A stretch of 64,000 bases of DNA from Colias croceus (GCF_905220415.1 NC_059558.1:5902501-5966500), one strand, 5' to 3'; numbered from the stretch's first letter, positions 33,301-48,300 are shown. Numbers and translations: made by a program. Notes: a model not told the origin generated them from the sequence alone.

Positions 33301-36300
33301 ATCAGAAAAAAAGCATAGGTTTATACAGTGTATTTCTCTTTTTAAATCCTGAATTTTATAAGTCATTCTTCTGTGACTGTAAATAAATATTTCATTAATA
33401 TTTTTACTATGGGATTTTTCAGAGTGAAAATTTACGAGAAAAATGTGATAATGTTTATTTGAAAACTAAATATTTTACAGAAGTATAAAGTATATATTAT
33501 AGAATAATTGTCAACCAATAAGTTGTATTGCAGGTTATTCCCAGAATACTTCTATTCGTTCCTACAATCGTACATGCTGATATTCTCAGCGCAACCCATC
33601 TTACCCGCAGACGAGAAAATAAGCCGTATCCACCAAGACATAAAGAACATAATTAAAATCTTCACTCAACCCTCCGACGAGAAAAACTATCAGGACCTGG
33701 TCGAGGAGACCACAGAGACTCAAAAGGTTGAAATAGACACATTAGCAAAGGAAGAATTTAAAGTAATGACCGTGAATGTGACAGATTTTGAGGAAGAAGT
33801 GGAAAAACAGCCGGAAAGACCTGAAAAAGGTCCGGATAGTGAAGGGTTGATATTGATCACTTCACTCGTCACGTCGTGTATTAGAGGTTTGCATCATTGC
33901 ACGTCGAAATTGCAGTGTTTGGAAATATTACAGCTTTTGTGTGAGAATTCCAGTTCGGAAACTATTTTGGACAGGATATTGCCTTATATTGTGAGTATGT
34001 TTAATGATTTTAGTTCGTTATATTATAACCCAACTACAATATTAAACAAGAATGAAAAAGTAATTATATAATAAAACGAAAACAATACGTGCTTTTTTTT
34101 GCGATTTTTCTAAAGCTTTCGATTATGTCGTACACAAAAATGTATAAAAAAGGACATTGTTTTGATATTAAGAATAATTCTCAAGCTCTGATAGCTTCTT
34201 ATTTCTCTAATCGAATCCTAAAGTTTCATTATAAGGCTAAATTACGCCGTGCTCAGTATTACTAATGGGTGTTCCACAAGGTTCTATTCAAGGTTCGTTT
34301 TTATTTACAACATGCGTTAATGGTATTTTAATAAAATCAGAATTAGGACATTGTAGTATTTGCTTATTTCGGCGACAACAATAAATTCGACAGTTTGTCG
34401 ATTTGGATTGTTGGTTTTTGATGCAAAATGTGTATTACGTACGTCACACCACCACGAATTGAATTGTGTTCTTTTAAAATCAGACTTGTGAGTTTGTTTC
34501 TATTTGCTGATTTAGGCGATAGACAACGATCAATTTGTATGTTTGTATTGATTTGATATATACCTAAGTACGTCTGTCACGCCACTACAAATTGAAAAAC
34601 ATATATTAGGTACAGATGTACCTTCCTTTCATCATGCTATTACAAATTGAAGCATGTTCTTTTTTTGAACATAGATATATCTGTCGCACGCACCGGAAGC
34701 GCGCGTCCGCGCTGCCGCAGTGTGGTGCGTGACGCGCTGCGTGTGGTGCGTGCATTCCCTCCCAGCGCAGGACTGCAACGTGTTCCCGGAGTACATCCTG
34801 CCGGAGCTCGCGCCGCGCGCCTCCGACCCGGCGCTGCCGGTGCGCATCGCGTACGCCAACAACATCGGTGAGTGCGTGTGCTGTGTGCAGTCCCCCCCAC
34901 AGCAGGATTGTAATATAAATTTATAAAGAACTAGCTTACCGCCCGCGGCTTCGCCCGCCTTGACTTAAACCTTATAAATTATTTACTAAAACCTTCTTCT
35001 ATCTATTAAAAAAAACCGCATCAAAATCCGTTGCGTAGTTTGAAAGATTTAAGCATACAAAGGGACATAGGGACAGAGAAAGTGACTTTGTTTTATACTA
35101 TGTAGTGATTCGATCTTACAACCTAGTTAAGAATGAAGCTATCGACATCGACGAAAATCTGGCTGATTATATGCAGTCGCGCATATTGCAGGAACATTGA
35201 TTAACAAATAATAATTTTAGCAAAATTGTTTAAACAGGATGTTCCACAGTAAATGTACTAAGCTCAAACTAATGGTTTTAAAGACAAATTTTTGTAATAA
35301 AAAAAAATGTATTTTCTTCGCACAGCCATTTCGCTAATCGTCTATGAAAACATAATCACAAAAATAAATCATTTTATGTGAGTACATAAAATTCGTCCAG
35401 AATGTTATGATTATTTTTTACGCACTCAGCGTATGTAAAACTATATAACCTTTGAGATTAGTATACCAACATTGGGATTTGGGACACCCTGTATTGTGAA
35501 AATTGTTTGTCATCTCCCAAGAATAATTGTATACTGGTTAATTAATTATGGAATTGTTTTAGAAATACATCTATAAATTCGTATCCGACTCGAAGGACTA
35601 AAAGTGACGCGTACACACGAAATGCTATAACAAAGATCAAAACCTCTACAAAAATTGACTTTAAGGTTCAAGATATTATTAACAATTAATATAATTTTTA
35701 TATTTTCCTAACAGCAAAATTGGCAGAAACAGCGGTTCGATTTTTAGATCAAACTCAAAACATGGTAGACAAGGAAGCTGCCAACATCAACTATGAAACC
35801 GAATTGTCTGCTCTACATGAAATGGTGAGTCTACTGTATTTTTATCTATGGTCTTGTCGAATGTAATATAACGTCTTTAAAGTTAAAAAAATGTTTTACT
35901 TAGAGTTATGCTAATTCTATCCTTATTACTAACAGGATAAAGTTCATATTTGCATTGAATTGTTATTTTGCAGTTATATAGATTTTTTTGGCCTACGTAC
36001 ATATTATATTGGTTCGAAGTGAAAAGTATTTAATATAACAAGCATAATACACAATTTGTTACAGGTACGATCCACCGTGTCGTATCTCCTAACAGATTCC
36101 CAAGCAGTGGTGAAAAGGGCACTAGTTGAAAACGGTATCACCAAACTTTGCGTGTTCTTTGGGAAACAGAAAGGTTTGATTTTATTATACCAGTTAATTA
36201 ACCTACTTTTATTTTGTTTTATCACTTTAGTTTAATGTCTAGATATTATTTTTAAAGTGAGATTATTTTTATTCAACAAAAGTTCAATTTGATTTTGGCC

Positions 36301-39300
36301 CAAGCTCATATTTTATTTTCGATTATATTAGAAGCCAGTTGAGGCAATTTTTTGGCATATCTGTTGTATCATAGTTGCTTCAGTATCAATTAATTATTAT
36401 TTTTCAATATATATTTAGCTCTAGATCTAACCTCAATGCCATATATCCATTTAACTTTTAAACCTCTTCTAGCAAACGACGTGATCCTCTCTCACATGGT
36501 GACATTCCTCAATGATAAAGAGGAAGTGGCCCTCCGAGGGTGTTTCTTTGAACGTGTGGTTGGGGTTGCTGCATATGTGGGGCAACATGCTGCACCTATA
36601 CTCTTGCCTCTTTTGCAACAGGTAAGAAACATGTAGTTTTTTCCGTTATATTTGAGAAACTAGTTGTACCCCGCGGTTTTACCCGCATTGCTCCGCTCCT
36701 GTTGGTCTTAGCGAGATGATATATAGCCTATAGCCTTCCTCGATAAATGGGCTATCTAAAACCGAAATAATTTTTCAAATCGGACCAGTAGTTCCCGAGA
36801 TTCATCATTATCATTATCAGCCTACATTTGTCCACTGCTGGACATAGGCCTCAGTCATGGCACGCCACTGAGCCCGGTCGTTCGCTCGTTCCCGAGATTA
36901 GCGCGTTCAAACAGACATATAAAAAAACGAACTCTTCAGCTTTATAATATTATTTGTATTTTGCAGGGTCTCACGGACCCATCAGAGTGGATAATTGCAA
37001 AAGCTATAAGAGCTAGCAGCAGTCTAGCCGAATTAGGACTTTTACCGAAGCAAGCACTATGTTCGCTTCTAGCTGAAAGCGCTGTTTATTTGGCTCATCC
37101 TAATTTGTGGGTAAGTTTAAATTAATATTTATGACAAGAAATGCGTTTCATACATTTTTTTAGCTTTCAGCATATTTTTTTAGAATTATCACTTCAAAGT
37201 AGTATAATATGGTTATATTCTGTTAAAATAGTTTTTATCTATGTTTTTTGTAATCCACAGTTAACAAAAAAACTAAATTCAACTAAAATTAAGATATAAT
37301 GAATTTTTGTCCCAGTCTCACAAAACAGAAAAGAAAACTTATTTTTGTTAGAGAGGGTAGTCTAATTAATACTTGATATTTTTATTCGTTTGTATGTTTA
37401 TAATAATTATTCAAATTTACAGATACGCCATGAAGTATGCGGTCTAGTGGCATGCGTTGCGAATCTGCTAAACCCAATAGATGTGAACTGCAAAATACTG
37501 CCGCTAGTGTGGCCGCACCTTAAACATAAACTTATACAGGTAGAATTTCTGACTTTTTTGTATTGCCATATTCTTTATGACTTTATCGTTTTCATTGAAA
37601 ATATGGGTAGGTAAAAAAAAATGTTGATAAGAGCAACTCTTGTCTCCGCAACTATTTTGTCTCTCCCATCAACTCTATGGGCAGTTGCGTGGCTACGTGC
37701 GCGCACTTTCTTACTAGCCCATAGAGTTGATATGAGAGACAAAATAGTTGCGGAGACAAAAGTTGCTCTTGCGCGCTAGCTCATATAATATAAAGTCAAT
37801 ATATGACCAATATTTACGTTGCATTGTTAAATATAATACACATTGATTGAAAAACAGATTTATCATATTTGGTTCTGATACTATATTGCAATATGTCATT
37901 TTCAAAACACCCTCAATTTATAACCATTTGAATTATAGTAAGGCCATTTTAATAGGCAACATTTGACAGTTCAACAAAATTCAACAACGTAACCTAGTAA
38001 CGACGACATAGAACAACATGATATTTCGTTTTGTTAGAACTGCACATTTGCTTAACTTTTTTAAATTACGATTACATGTTTATAATAATAATGACCGATA
38101 CAAATAATTTTAAGATTTCATTTTACTGATAAACCATTCTAAACATAATAAACAATTTCTGAATTGAAGAACTGACGTCGCTACAATTTTGTGTCAATAA
38201 ACCTTCTTTCTTTTTAAATACCAGAGATGTTACTCTAAAAATCGAAATCTTACATCTAGAATCGAATGCATTGATTACTTGTGAATAAAAATCATCATAA
38301 ATTAATAAATTCGATTGACAAATGTTTCAAATCCGTATCGATTAATTAACTTTTATCGATGTTGTTATGCAAGTTACATCTCTTCGAAGATAAAATTGAT
38401 AGACGTCAAATGTTGCCTATTAAATTGGCTCGACTATAATACTACAAAAGTTCTCAATAATGTACATAATTTTATCCACAAAAACTGGCTTGTAACTCTA
38501 AAATCTAAAACTAAGTATATGTAGTTTTACTAATCCTAGAATAACTATATATAGAATAACTATATGGGCAATGCTGCCTGATATAAATAAAGAATTAAAT
38601 TAAATAAAAATAGTCAGCCATAGATAAATTAAAGCTAATATACAAATTTTCAGGTAGAAAGAGCTGAACTACTGCTAGAGAGTCTAGCGGAACCGATACC
38701 TAGGAAAGTTCTAGACGCTGTGTTAAGGCACGGCGATGTAGATAGATTAGTGCAAACATTACGGGAAAGGAAGAATGCTAGATTACGGGTAAGTTATTTT
38801 TCTATCTGTTTCGGATTTATATTCAAATTATCTTTATTTAGTGCTAAGATGAATCTATTTAGAAAAAAAGACCGTGTGTGCCGAGCACACGTGTCAGAAG
38901 ACAAACTTCATTGGCAAGATTCAAAGATACCGAAATCGTTGCCTTAATCCATGACGTTACGGTATTGACATGACGCGACCTTGAAATTTTACATAAAAAA
39001 AAATTATGTTTTTCGTACTCAGCGTATGCAAAATAATAACTCCCTTCGGGCTCGATACACCGACGGTGGGACACCATGTATAGTGTGGTCCCTCGAGCCG
39101 GATTTCTACTATTTTTACAAAGTTAAACGATGTTCATATGTAGTATACAGAGTGGAACGTTATAATATGAAAAAATGATTAACAGATGTGTTGTTTTGTA
39201 CTTTTAAAATGAATTAATGTTAATATGCATCTCAATTCTATTAGGATTACAGTATTTCATATTTAATTTTCAGGTAAAGCAAGGCATGATACCACAATAC

Positions 39301-42300
39301 TCAGAAATGGGACAACAACTCAAGAATTTATTTAGACGACTAGCATCTGATGGTATGTTATTACTTATTACTTTATTTTAAATCTATTATTTCTTCCAAC
39401 CATTTACTACTAAATCATTAATAGTCTATATTTATTTTTAATCTGTCACATAAATCACGTCAAATATTATAACTAAATTACCGCCCGCGGCTTCGCCCGC
39501 TTTGTCTAAAACCTAATAAATTATTTACTAAAACCTTCCTCTTGAATCACTCAACACATCAAAATCCGTTGCGTAGTTTTAAAGATTTAAGCATACAAAT
39601 GGACATAGGGACAGAGAAAGCGACTTTGTTTTATACTATGTAGTGATGTTGTATTTACAGGTATGACTGAGCATGTAGAAAATCAATTACTAGCAATGAG
39701 CGCTCATCTTATTAAAATACAAAGCTCGGCGACACAGGTTAGTTCTACATTATTATTTAAGTCTTAGTGAATCTGTGTTTGCGTATATGTGTGTGTGTGT
39801 GTGTGTGCGTGTGTGTGAGTTTAACAAATGTTTAAATATCTCACATTCAATATTAATATATTACGATCATCATTTCTATCAAATTGTCTATTTTAAAACT
39901 CAATCCGAATGTATAAAAACTGTTAAATGGCTAGCTTCCGTAGATTTTGAATTCGATTTTGGATCTAAATTTTCAATGCTTCGTATTTATTGAATAAGAA
40001 ATTGGAGTGTTTCGTATATAATTTCAGGCGAACATAATATTTTTAGAATTCATTTATCCAACGTATTGATAATCGAAAATATACTTATTAGGGCTAGCGC
40101 GCAAGAGCAACTTTTGTCTCCGCAACTATTTTGTCTCTCCCATCAACTCTATGGGCAGTTGCGTCGCTACGTGCGCGCACTTTCTTACTAGCCCATAGAG
40201 TTGATGGGAGAGACAAAATAGTTGCGGAGACAAAAGTTGCTCTTGCGCGCTAGCTCTTAGTATTGCGTTGTAGTCATGAATTCTTAATATGGTTATTTAT
40301 TAAAATAAATAATTCCAGCATATAACAGAAGCGCCAGGTCGTCTCATACTATCGCGGAGTGGTCTCTCTCGTTCCGTGCAACTCGATACAGGTGTAGGAG
40401 ACACGATGGCCAATGTGACTGATAAAATGTACACTTCTACGCAGAATCGGTAAGATTGTGTTAAATTTGTGATAAATGAGGGTAGTTTGGTTAAACAGAA
40501 ATGCTTAATAAGTTGCAATAATTTAATGTTTAGTAATCCTTCCTTATTAATATAATGTAATTTTATTATTGATTAAACTTTTATAATATTGTATGTACAG
40601 TAAAATTTGTACGCTTGGTCCTTCGAGCCGGATTGTAACATTATTTCAATAATCAGTAATTAGCTTATCAACAAATAATTTTTGTTGATAGGAAACCTCC
40701 AAAACCTGGTATACCACACGAGCCTCATATGAACACGGAATGGCAGCACATGTTCGGCCAGACACATGAAATGGCTGCTGGTAAAGGTAAGCTTTCATAA
40801 AGAATGTTATGTTTGTTTTGATTTTATACAGGGTATCAAATTGAATGCTATTCAACTTTAAATTTCAAATAAATATAATACAGATCGTTAATTGTGAAAT
40901 ATTTGTACAAGGTACGATGGGATTGTCATCGTCCTTTTGGACAAAAATCCCTAAATAAATAAAAGATTTAAAAAATAAGGTTTCAGGTACGACAAATAAA
41001 TATAATGTCGCCTCTACACATAGGCCAGCGCATTCGCCAGCGCGCTGGCGGTGCGCTTGCAAACGCGCTTGTGAGTAATCCACACATTGGAAGGTCGTTC
41101 AGTATGGTTTGGTTCGAGCCAATGTGCGGACGGATTCAAAATGGATGTAACAAACAAAGAAATAAACACACTTTCACATTTATAATATTAAAATAATATT
41201 AAAGTAGGATGCTCTTTGTGAAGTAAAACATTGTGAGGAAAACGGCATGTCCAAGAACCTTATTTATTTGGCACTTTTAATACATACAACATTTTTATTT
41301 TTATGGTACTTATTTTTTGGGTTCCACAGGCAGTTTTAACTCTGATAGAGCTCAATAAATTTAAATGTTTCCTCGTTACTCATATTGTTCGCCATTTTGT
41401 CAAGTTAGGTGTTAATTCGCCGCAAGAAAAAAACGTGCACTCCTGATCGCTGCTACAGTCAAACTGATCGCGCGGCCAATGTGTGGATGGTGCGCCAAGC
41501 TTGCGACAAGTGTCCTTTGATGTTTCCGACACCGCGCGGCAAGCTCGCGAGCGCGCTGGCCAACGTTCAAATACCTACCACCAGCGCGCGAACGCCCGTT
41601 CTACACATTGGACAAGTGCATGTGCTAACGCGCTTGCCAACGCGTTGGCCTATGTGTAGTGCCGGCATTAAGGAGACCTCACAAAATTAAGACAACAAGT
41701 TGCAACGACACTTTGCTACAGTTGTTGCAAAACGGTCCTTTTTGCTACAGTTGTTGCAAAATGTCACTTTTGCGCGCGGTGTGCGCGTGTTTCTCTGCCT
41801 GTCTCTCTCTCATGAAGAAAGGAACTGCGCTCTAATCCGGGTGTCCCTTGACTCATTTTAAGTTTGTTAGACGTAAATTTTGATTTAATATTTTTGTTCC
41901 TGTCCGAACATGCTTTGCTGTCGAATACTATAAAAAGCCGCTTTCCTTTGAATCGTGGCGCATTCGTACGAATCGTGCCTAGGGGTTCAGACGTTGTTTA
42001 TACGACGTTTTGACGCAACTTCCCTCACTTTGCTAATAGTCGTTGACTTGCTGTGATTTGTTATCAACTATCTACATCAATTAGGCAGTTGTTTTTAATC
42101 GCAGTACATTCTTATAACATTGCACTAATATTTAACCCGGCCCCCGTGTATATTTCTAAAACTATATAATATTTATTATTCTTCTCACATTTCCTTTCCT
42201 ACCAGGTTGCCTGGCAGAGATTGCTGTGTAGCAATAAGGCCGCCTTTTGTGCAAAATTTTTGTACCTCATTAATTTGTACCACATTTCCTACATTGTTTT

Positions 42301-45300
42301 GTACAATGAAGTGTTATAAATAAATAAATATATCAGGGCCGGACTCAATAACGCAGTCGGTGGGCACAAGTGCGCTGGGCAATGTGGGCGGGGCCGCGAG
42401 TGTGGCCGCGAGCGTCACCGCGTCCGCGCCCACACACTCGCAGATGGGGCACAGCGCTAGTTATGTTCAATGTGAGTATTTTTTACAATAATTTGGCTTA
42501 AATGTATTTATCTTGAGATGTGTGATGCTTTAGTCACACCCCGGACACTCCATACAAAATTATAGTTTTGACAGTCACACTGTAGAGACTGCAAATGTGT
42601 GTGTAAACTCTTTATGGTTGGCACATTTGTGACTAGCGTAAAAAAAAATTCGCGTTTTTCTGATGAAATACATCCGTAAACAGCACAATATCTAACCATT
42701 TTCTACGAAAAACGATAATCACAAATCCAAAATAATAAAATTGCTTTAAGTCAATTTGATTAATGTTGTCAATCTTCGTTGCGTTTCGTCTAAAGACGTC
42801 GTTGGTATCGTCCTTGCGGGGAAATGGGTACCATAACATGTCTGATCGTGCGGGGTGAGGTAAGTGTTTAATTTTGGCGGGAGGCGGAGAGTGTCCGTTC
42901 TGTAGCGTTTAGCTGCTATTATGTATTCTGTGCTTTAGTACTAGATTTCATTGTGTGAAATATTCGAAAACACTAATGAATGATTTTTAATTTGAACCGA
43001 TTTGAAATTTTTAAGAGAAACTTAAGATTTGAGGGAGCACAATTGTACAATAGCTTGCCTTTAGGCAAATAAAGAATCCTCATCAATTACTATTTCTAAA
43101 AATAAATTAAAGACATACTTAACTAATCTCGATAGCTGATTGTGTTATACTAACTGCAAAATTGTTATTTCTCATATTTGTAAAAGATCATATTTTATTG
43201 TTCTTGTATATGAGATAAATAAAGTTCTTTAAACCGAACCTTGTTGTCAAAAAGATCGGTCTTTAGTCACTAGCCTTTGTATTTTAACATAGTTATAAGT
43301 TATTTTGGTCTGGTTGTAATTAGCTATGTTGTCTTCCTTACGAATAGCAAACGCGGTCTGTGTGACTGTGAGTACTGTTTTTTAGTACAAACCCCATAAG
43401 GCTTCACATCTCGAAATTATGTCAGAAAAATGTGTAAACAAAAAAAAATTCTTAATCAATAAATACATAAATATGTATCTGAATTGTTTCTATATCAAAT
43501 TTTTATGAATAACACAATTATAAATTAAAATCATAAAATGAGGGTAGAAGTATAAATTTATCATAAATTCTGGAATTCCAGATAGTATGGCACCCTGTAG
43601 AGTTGAACTGAGGAATTTAATAACTCGTACACAGCAGAAGTTTCAGAAGTCTTTAAGGTAAGTTATATTTATGTAAATTATGTAAATTAAAACAGGGATG
43701 GATCAGGAGGCAAAAAAACTAATTATAGGTTAATAATTTCCTAAAAACTTGTCTAAAAAAATTATTTCCTTCAAGTTTATTTGTTTCTAAGCAAAATAGT
43801 TATAAATGGTAAATTGCTAGTTATTAAGTTTTTTTTTTTTTTCATTTTTTATATAGGAGTCAAGATGCTACGATAGAAAGCAGTGATGAATTAATACCGC
43901 CTCCAACATGGCGGCCTGGGAATCAATTGCTTGCCTATCTACATGAACATAAGTATGAATTTTTATTATTTCTATGTTAATAAATAAATATGTTTATTTG
44001 AGCTAAACTTAACGTTTAGTCCAGCAAGTCTAGTTAAAAAAAAAAACAATATTTCAAATCGCATAGTCATCTAGTTACCTTTCTTTTTATCCACAAGTAC
44101 ATAGATAGATTTGAGGCTTAATAATTTCTACGAAAAAGTACTGAAGCTATTTTCTATTTTGTTTATTTCCCACTTAAAACCTAAAAACTAACTTATATTC
44201 TATTAAACTCAACAGAGCGCGCGTAAACCAAATGGTGCGACTACCCGCGCACCCGTCGTTCTTTGGCTCTTGTTCAGACGACGGCACTGTGAGATTATGG
44301 GACGCGGCAAGGTTACAGGGACACGCATATGTTAATAAGTGAGTGTAATACACACAGACACACACATAATAATTATATAGGTGTATAAACGCACACATGC
44401 GCATGCATAAATACACGTATTGACACACACACACACACACATTATATGCGGACAAAAGGACGCATACTGCCAGCCAAAAATATTTTTGACTAATTTTTTG
44501 AGACATCCACACTTGCAAACTTATAGTTTATGGCACATTGAGAATAAAATTTCAAGGTCGCGTCATGGCAATACCGTCACGTCAGAGAGTAAGACGACAA
44601 TTTTGGTATCTTTGAATCTTGCCAAAGAAGTTTCACTTCTGACACGTGGACTCACACTCTCTTGTTTTTTCTTATATCTATTAACAAAACATTTTTTTTA
44701 TTAATTGATACTCAATTTCAGGTCAAAAGCAATGTACAACCGGAGTGCGGGTCCGGTGATGTCGTTGGCGGCGTGTGAGGGAGGTCACTCTTTAGTAGCA
44801 GCCACTCAAGAGGGATCTATTTTTGTTCTAAGGTAAGTTAGTTTTTTTTTATTTTATTGGTAATAGGGAAGCGCTTGACCACAACCTCGCCTGATGTTAA
44901 GCTGAGATGTGGTCTTAGATGAAATGCGCTTCCCTAGAAGGTACCTCACTCCACACTTCACTCTACGCTTGAGTTAGGTAAGGTAGGTAGGTAGGTAGGT
45001 GAGGTAGGTATGCTTTTTATTCTACTTACATAAACTACCTAAATAAGTAAATAATATTCATGAAGGTAAGTTAGTTTTGAAATCAGGTAGGTATTTATTT
45101 TAATCATCATCATATTAATGCACTATTACCGTTTTCAAGCAAGCGTAATCACTACATAGCTATAGTATAAAACAAAGTTGCTTTCTCTGTCCCTATGTCC
45201 CTTTGTATGCTTAAATCTTTAAAACTACGCAACGGTTTTTGATGCGGTTTTTTTTTAATAGATAGAGTGATTCAAGAGGAAGGTTTTAGTATATAATTTA

Positions 45301-48300
45301 TTAGGTTTTAGAGAAAGCGGGCGAAGCCGCGGGCGGTAAGCTAGTTGTGAAAAAAGCAAAAAAAGTCGTGTTAGAAGATGAACACAATACCTACATTTGT
45401 TTTTGTTTAGGTAAATTGTATACGTAAAAAGAAACGCAATGGCTAAATGACGCTACAATACGGTGTTTTTGCCCTTTTAATTGTGCACAAAACCAATTTA
45501 AATTAAAAAATGTGTATTTTTTGTAAAAAAATATGTTTTCGACTCGAAGGACCAAATTTTAGTTGTCATTAATTAATAACTACTATTTATTATGTTTTGT
45601 CATTTATTGTTTTCCGACTCAAAGGACATAAATTCGAAGCTCGTCCCGTTTTACGGCATACACGTTTTTTATTGTACTTGAAGGACGAAATTTTTAAAAT
45701 GCGTATTTTTGAATTTTATATTTTTGGTTTAATGGCATTCAAATCTAACATCTAACATATACTATAAAGCCGATAGTTTGTAAGTATGGATGTATGGATG
45801 TTTGTTACTCTTTCACGTAAAAACTACTGAATGGATTTGAATGAAATTTAGCACACATATAGAGGGAAAATTGGATTAACACATAGGATAGGTTTCATCC
45901 CGGAAATTCCACGGGAACGGGAACTATGCGGGTTTTTCTTTGAAAACGCAGGCGAAGCCGCGGGCGGAAAGCTAGTGCTTTATAAATATAAATTTATAAA
46001 GAATAGAAAAAATTCGATCACGAGGCGAGACTTTATACATTTATGCGTATTTTTGTCAAAACAGGCTAGACACAGGCTCATCTCGTATGACGCTATCTCA
46101 ATGCCGTCAATTAGAAACGAATGTGGAAGGTGGATGCGTTTCATGCGCAAGCGCAGGTGGCGTCCACGCTGGCGTGATATCATACGCCACGCTCAATGCT
46201 ACGATCGTGGGGTGGGATTTGAGGGCGCCTGGTATGTTGTAGAATGTAGATAATAGATATTAATTGAATAAATGATTTTTCTAGAATTTTGTATATTTGT
46301 CCTATTCTAAGTCGTGTTTGATGATAGTGATTAAGAGTTAGCGCGCAAGAGCAACTTTTGTCTCCGCAACTATTTTGTCTCTCCCATCAACTCTATGGGC
46401 TAGTAAGAAAGTGCGCGCACGTAGCCACGCAACTCCCCATAGAGTTGATGGGAGAGACAAAATAGTTCCGGAGACACAAGTTAATAACTGCGTTAAAAAC
46501 AACCGACTTCAAACTTGCACTTGCAACATTTTCAAATACAGACAAAAATGCTCATAAAATAAAAACTACTGGGCCTATCCGAATAAAATTTTTATGGGAC
46601 CAATTCGACACCATCCCGCATCGAACAAAAAAAGAATCACGTAAATCGGTTCAGAAACCTCGGAGTAATCGGTGTACATACATAAAAAAAAACATACCGG
46701 CCGAATTGATAACCTCCTCCTTTTTTTTAAGTCGGTTAAAAAGTTGCTCTTGCGCGCTAGCTCTAAATTGTGCATTGATTACCTAGAATAGTTAAATTTT
46801 TTATTCTTCAAAAATATACATAAGTGTTGGATTATAAGATGAGTTTTGTATGAAAGTTGATGTACACTCCGATCCCAAATTAGTGCAATTTGAAGATTCT
46901 TAATTTCATGACTATTAAAGACGATTGGTTCCATTTTATTGCAAATTTTTTCGTATGATTTAACAATCATAAAAAAGTTTTTCGTGTTCTTGTCTAAATT
47001 TAATTTAACTGTCTATTTAATTCAATCCTATCGTTGTTTTATTACTTACTTCGTCATTCATCACTATATAAGCGAGAACTTACTTCATCATTCATCACTA
47101 TTTATATAAGCGAGTCCTTTTTTTCAATAAATAATAAATTCTTTCCAGGTAACGCGTGGAAACTACAGGGCGATCTAAAACAAGGCGTATACACCTGTCT
47201 GTACGCGAATAGTGCGGGCTTCCTCGCCGTTGGTACCTCTAGTGGCGCTATATGCGTGTGGGATCTGCGCTTCCAACTGCCAATCACTACTGTTCGACAT
47301 CCTAATTGTAAGTTTTTGTGGGTAGTTAGCAAAAATAAAAATAAAAGATTTTGAGGGTAGTTAGAAAAAATTGAAAAAAAATTTTTTGCGTGTTGTGGGC
47401 CCTCTTCACAATGCGATGGGCCAGTAGAGGCAATGACGATAGTGTAGAATTTTTTTTGCACATATTGTTATATTTTTTGACTCGTCAAAAGCTTTTGATA
47501 GTGTTCAAACAACTAGAAGTTCATGGTTTAGGTAGTATTGTGTAAGATTGATTTTGGACTTACATAGTAAATATAAAATAATGTGGTTTTGACCACAAAA
47601 CAAATAAAAGTAAAGCACAATAGACATACCAATAGAATCATACACATGCAAAGAATATGGAGTGCCGCAGGGTGCCGTACTAGAACCACGTCTATTTGTA
47701 ATTTATATTAATGACTTAATCGATGTCTGATTTTATAACATGAAAATTGAGATAAAAAATAACGCAAATAATGAAATGACTTTCTTCTGCCTTTTATACA
47801 ACACGTGGTCATGTGTGCGTTTGAAGCGAAATGTCTATGTGAGTGTCTAAGTGTACGTTCCTTATGCAGTTATGAAACCACAAGGGTGACACTTATACTT
47901 TTTACTTGTGAACAAAACTATAATGAATATGTCCATGTCTATGTCTATGAAAGAATAAGAAATAAACTATATTATTATCTTATTATCTATTTCAAAAAGT
48001 GGGGCATCTATCCCGCTTTTACCCTACATGATGTTGATTCTACAATAAAAATGTTCGATTCAAACATTTTCAAATTTCAGTTTTGTTTTAGTATATTTGC
48101 GCGAATATGAGTGACCGGCATTATGGTCAGCAAATTAATGCTCAGAACGCGCTGTAGCATTTCTTCATTTCCATAACGCGTTGAGATTACATTAGCTATA
48201 ACACGAATTTCACTTTGTAGCTCTTTTACGTTGACCACAACAGGTTACGAGCTTTTTATGTTCGCGGTTTAAGTGATGCCGATCCTTCACGTAAAACTTG

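Noticed and set aside
34640..34900. Minus-strand and alternate plus-strand frames with Arg/Ala-rich peptides
   Set aside because: These overlap VPS15 exon 8, whose frame matches the family; they are caused by high GC.
45975..46253. 92-codon frame starting in repeat sequence
   Set aside because: Wrong frame over VPS15 exon 24; the correct frame reads ATLNATIVGWDLR.
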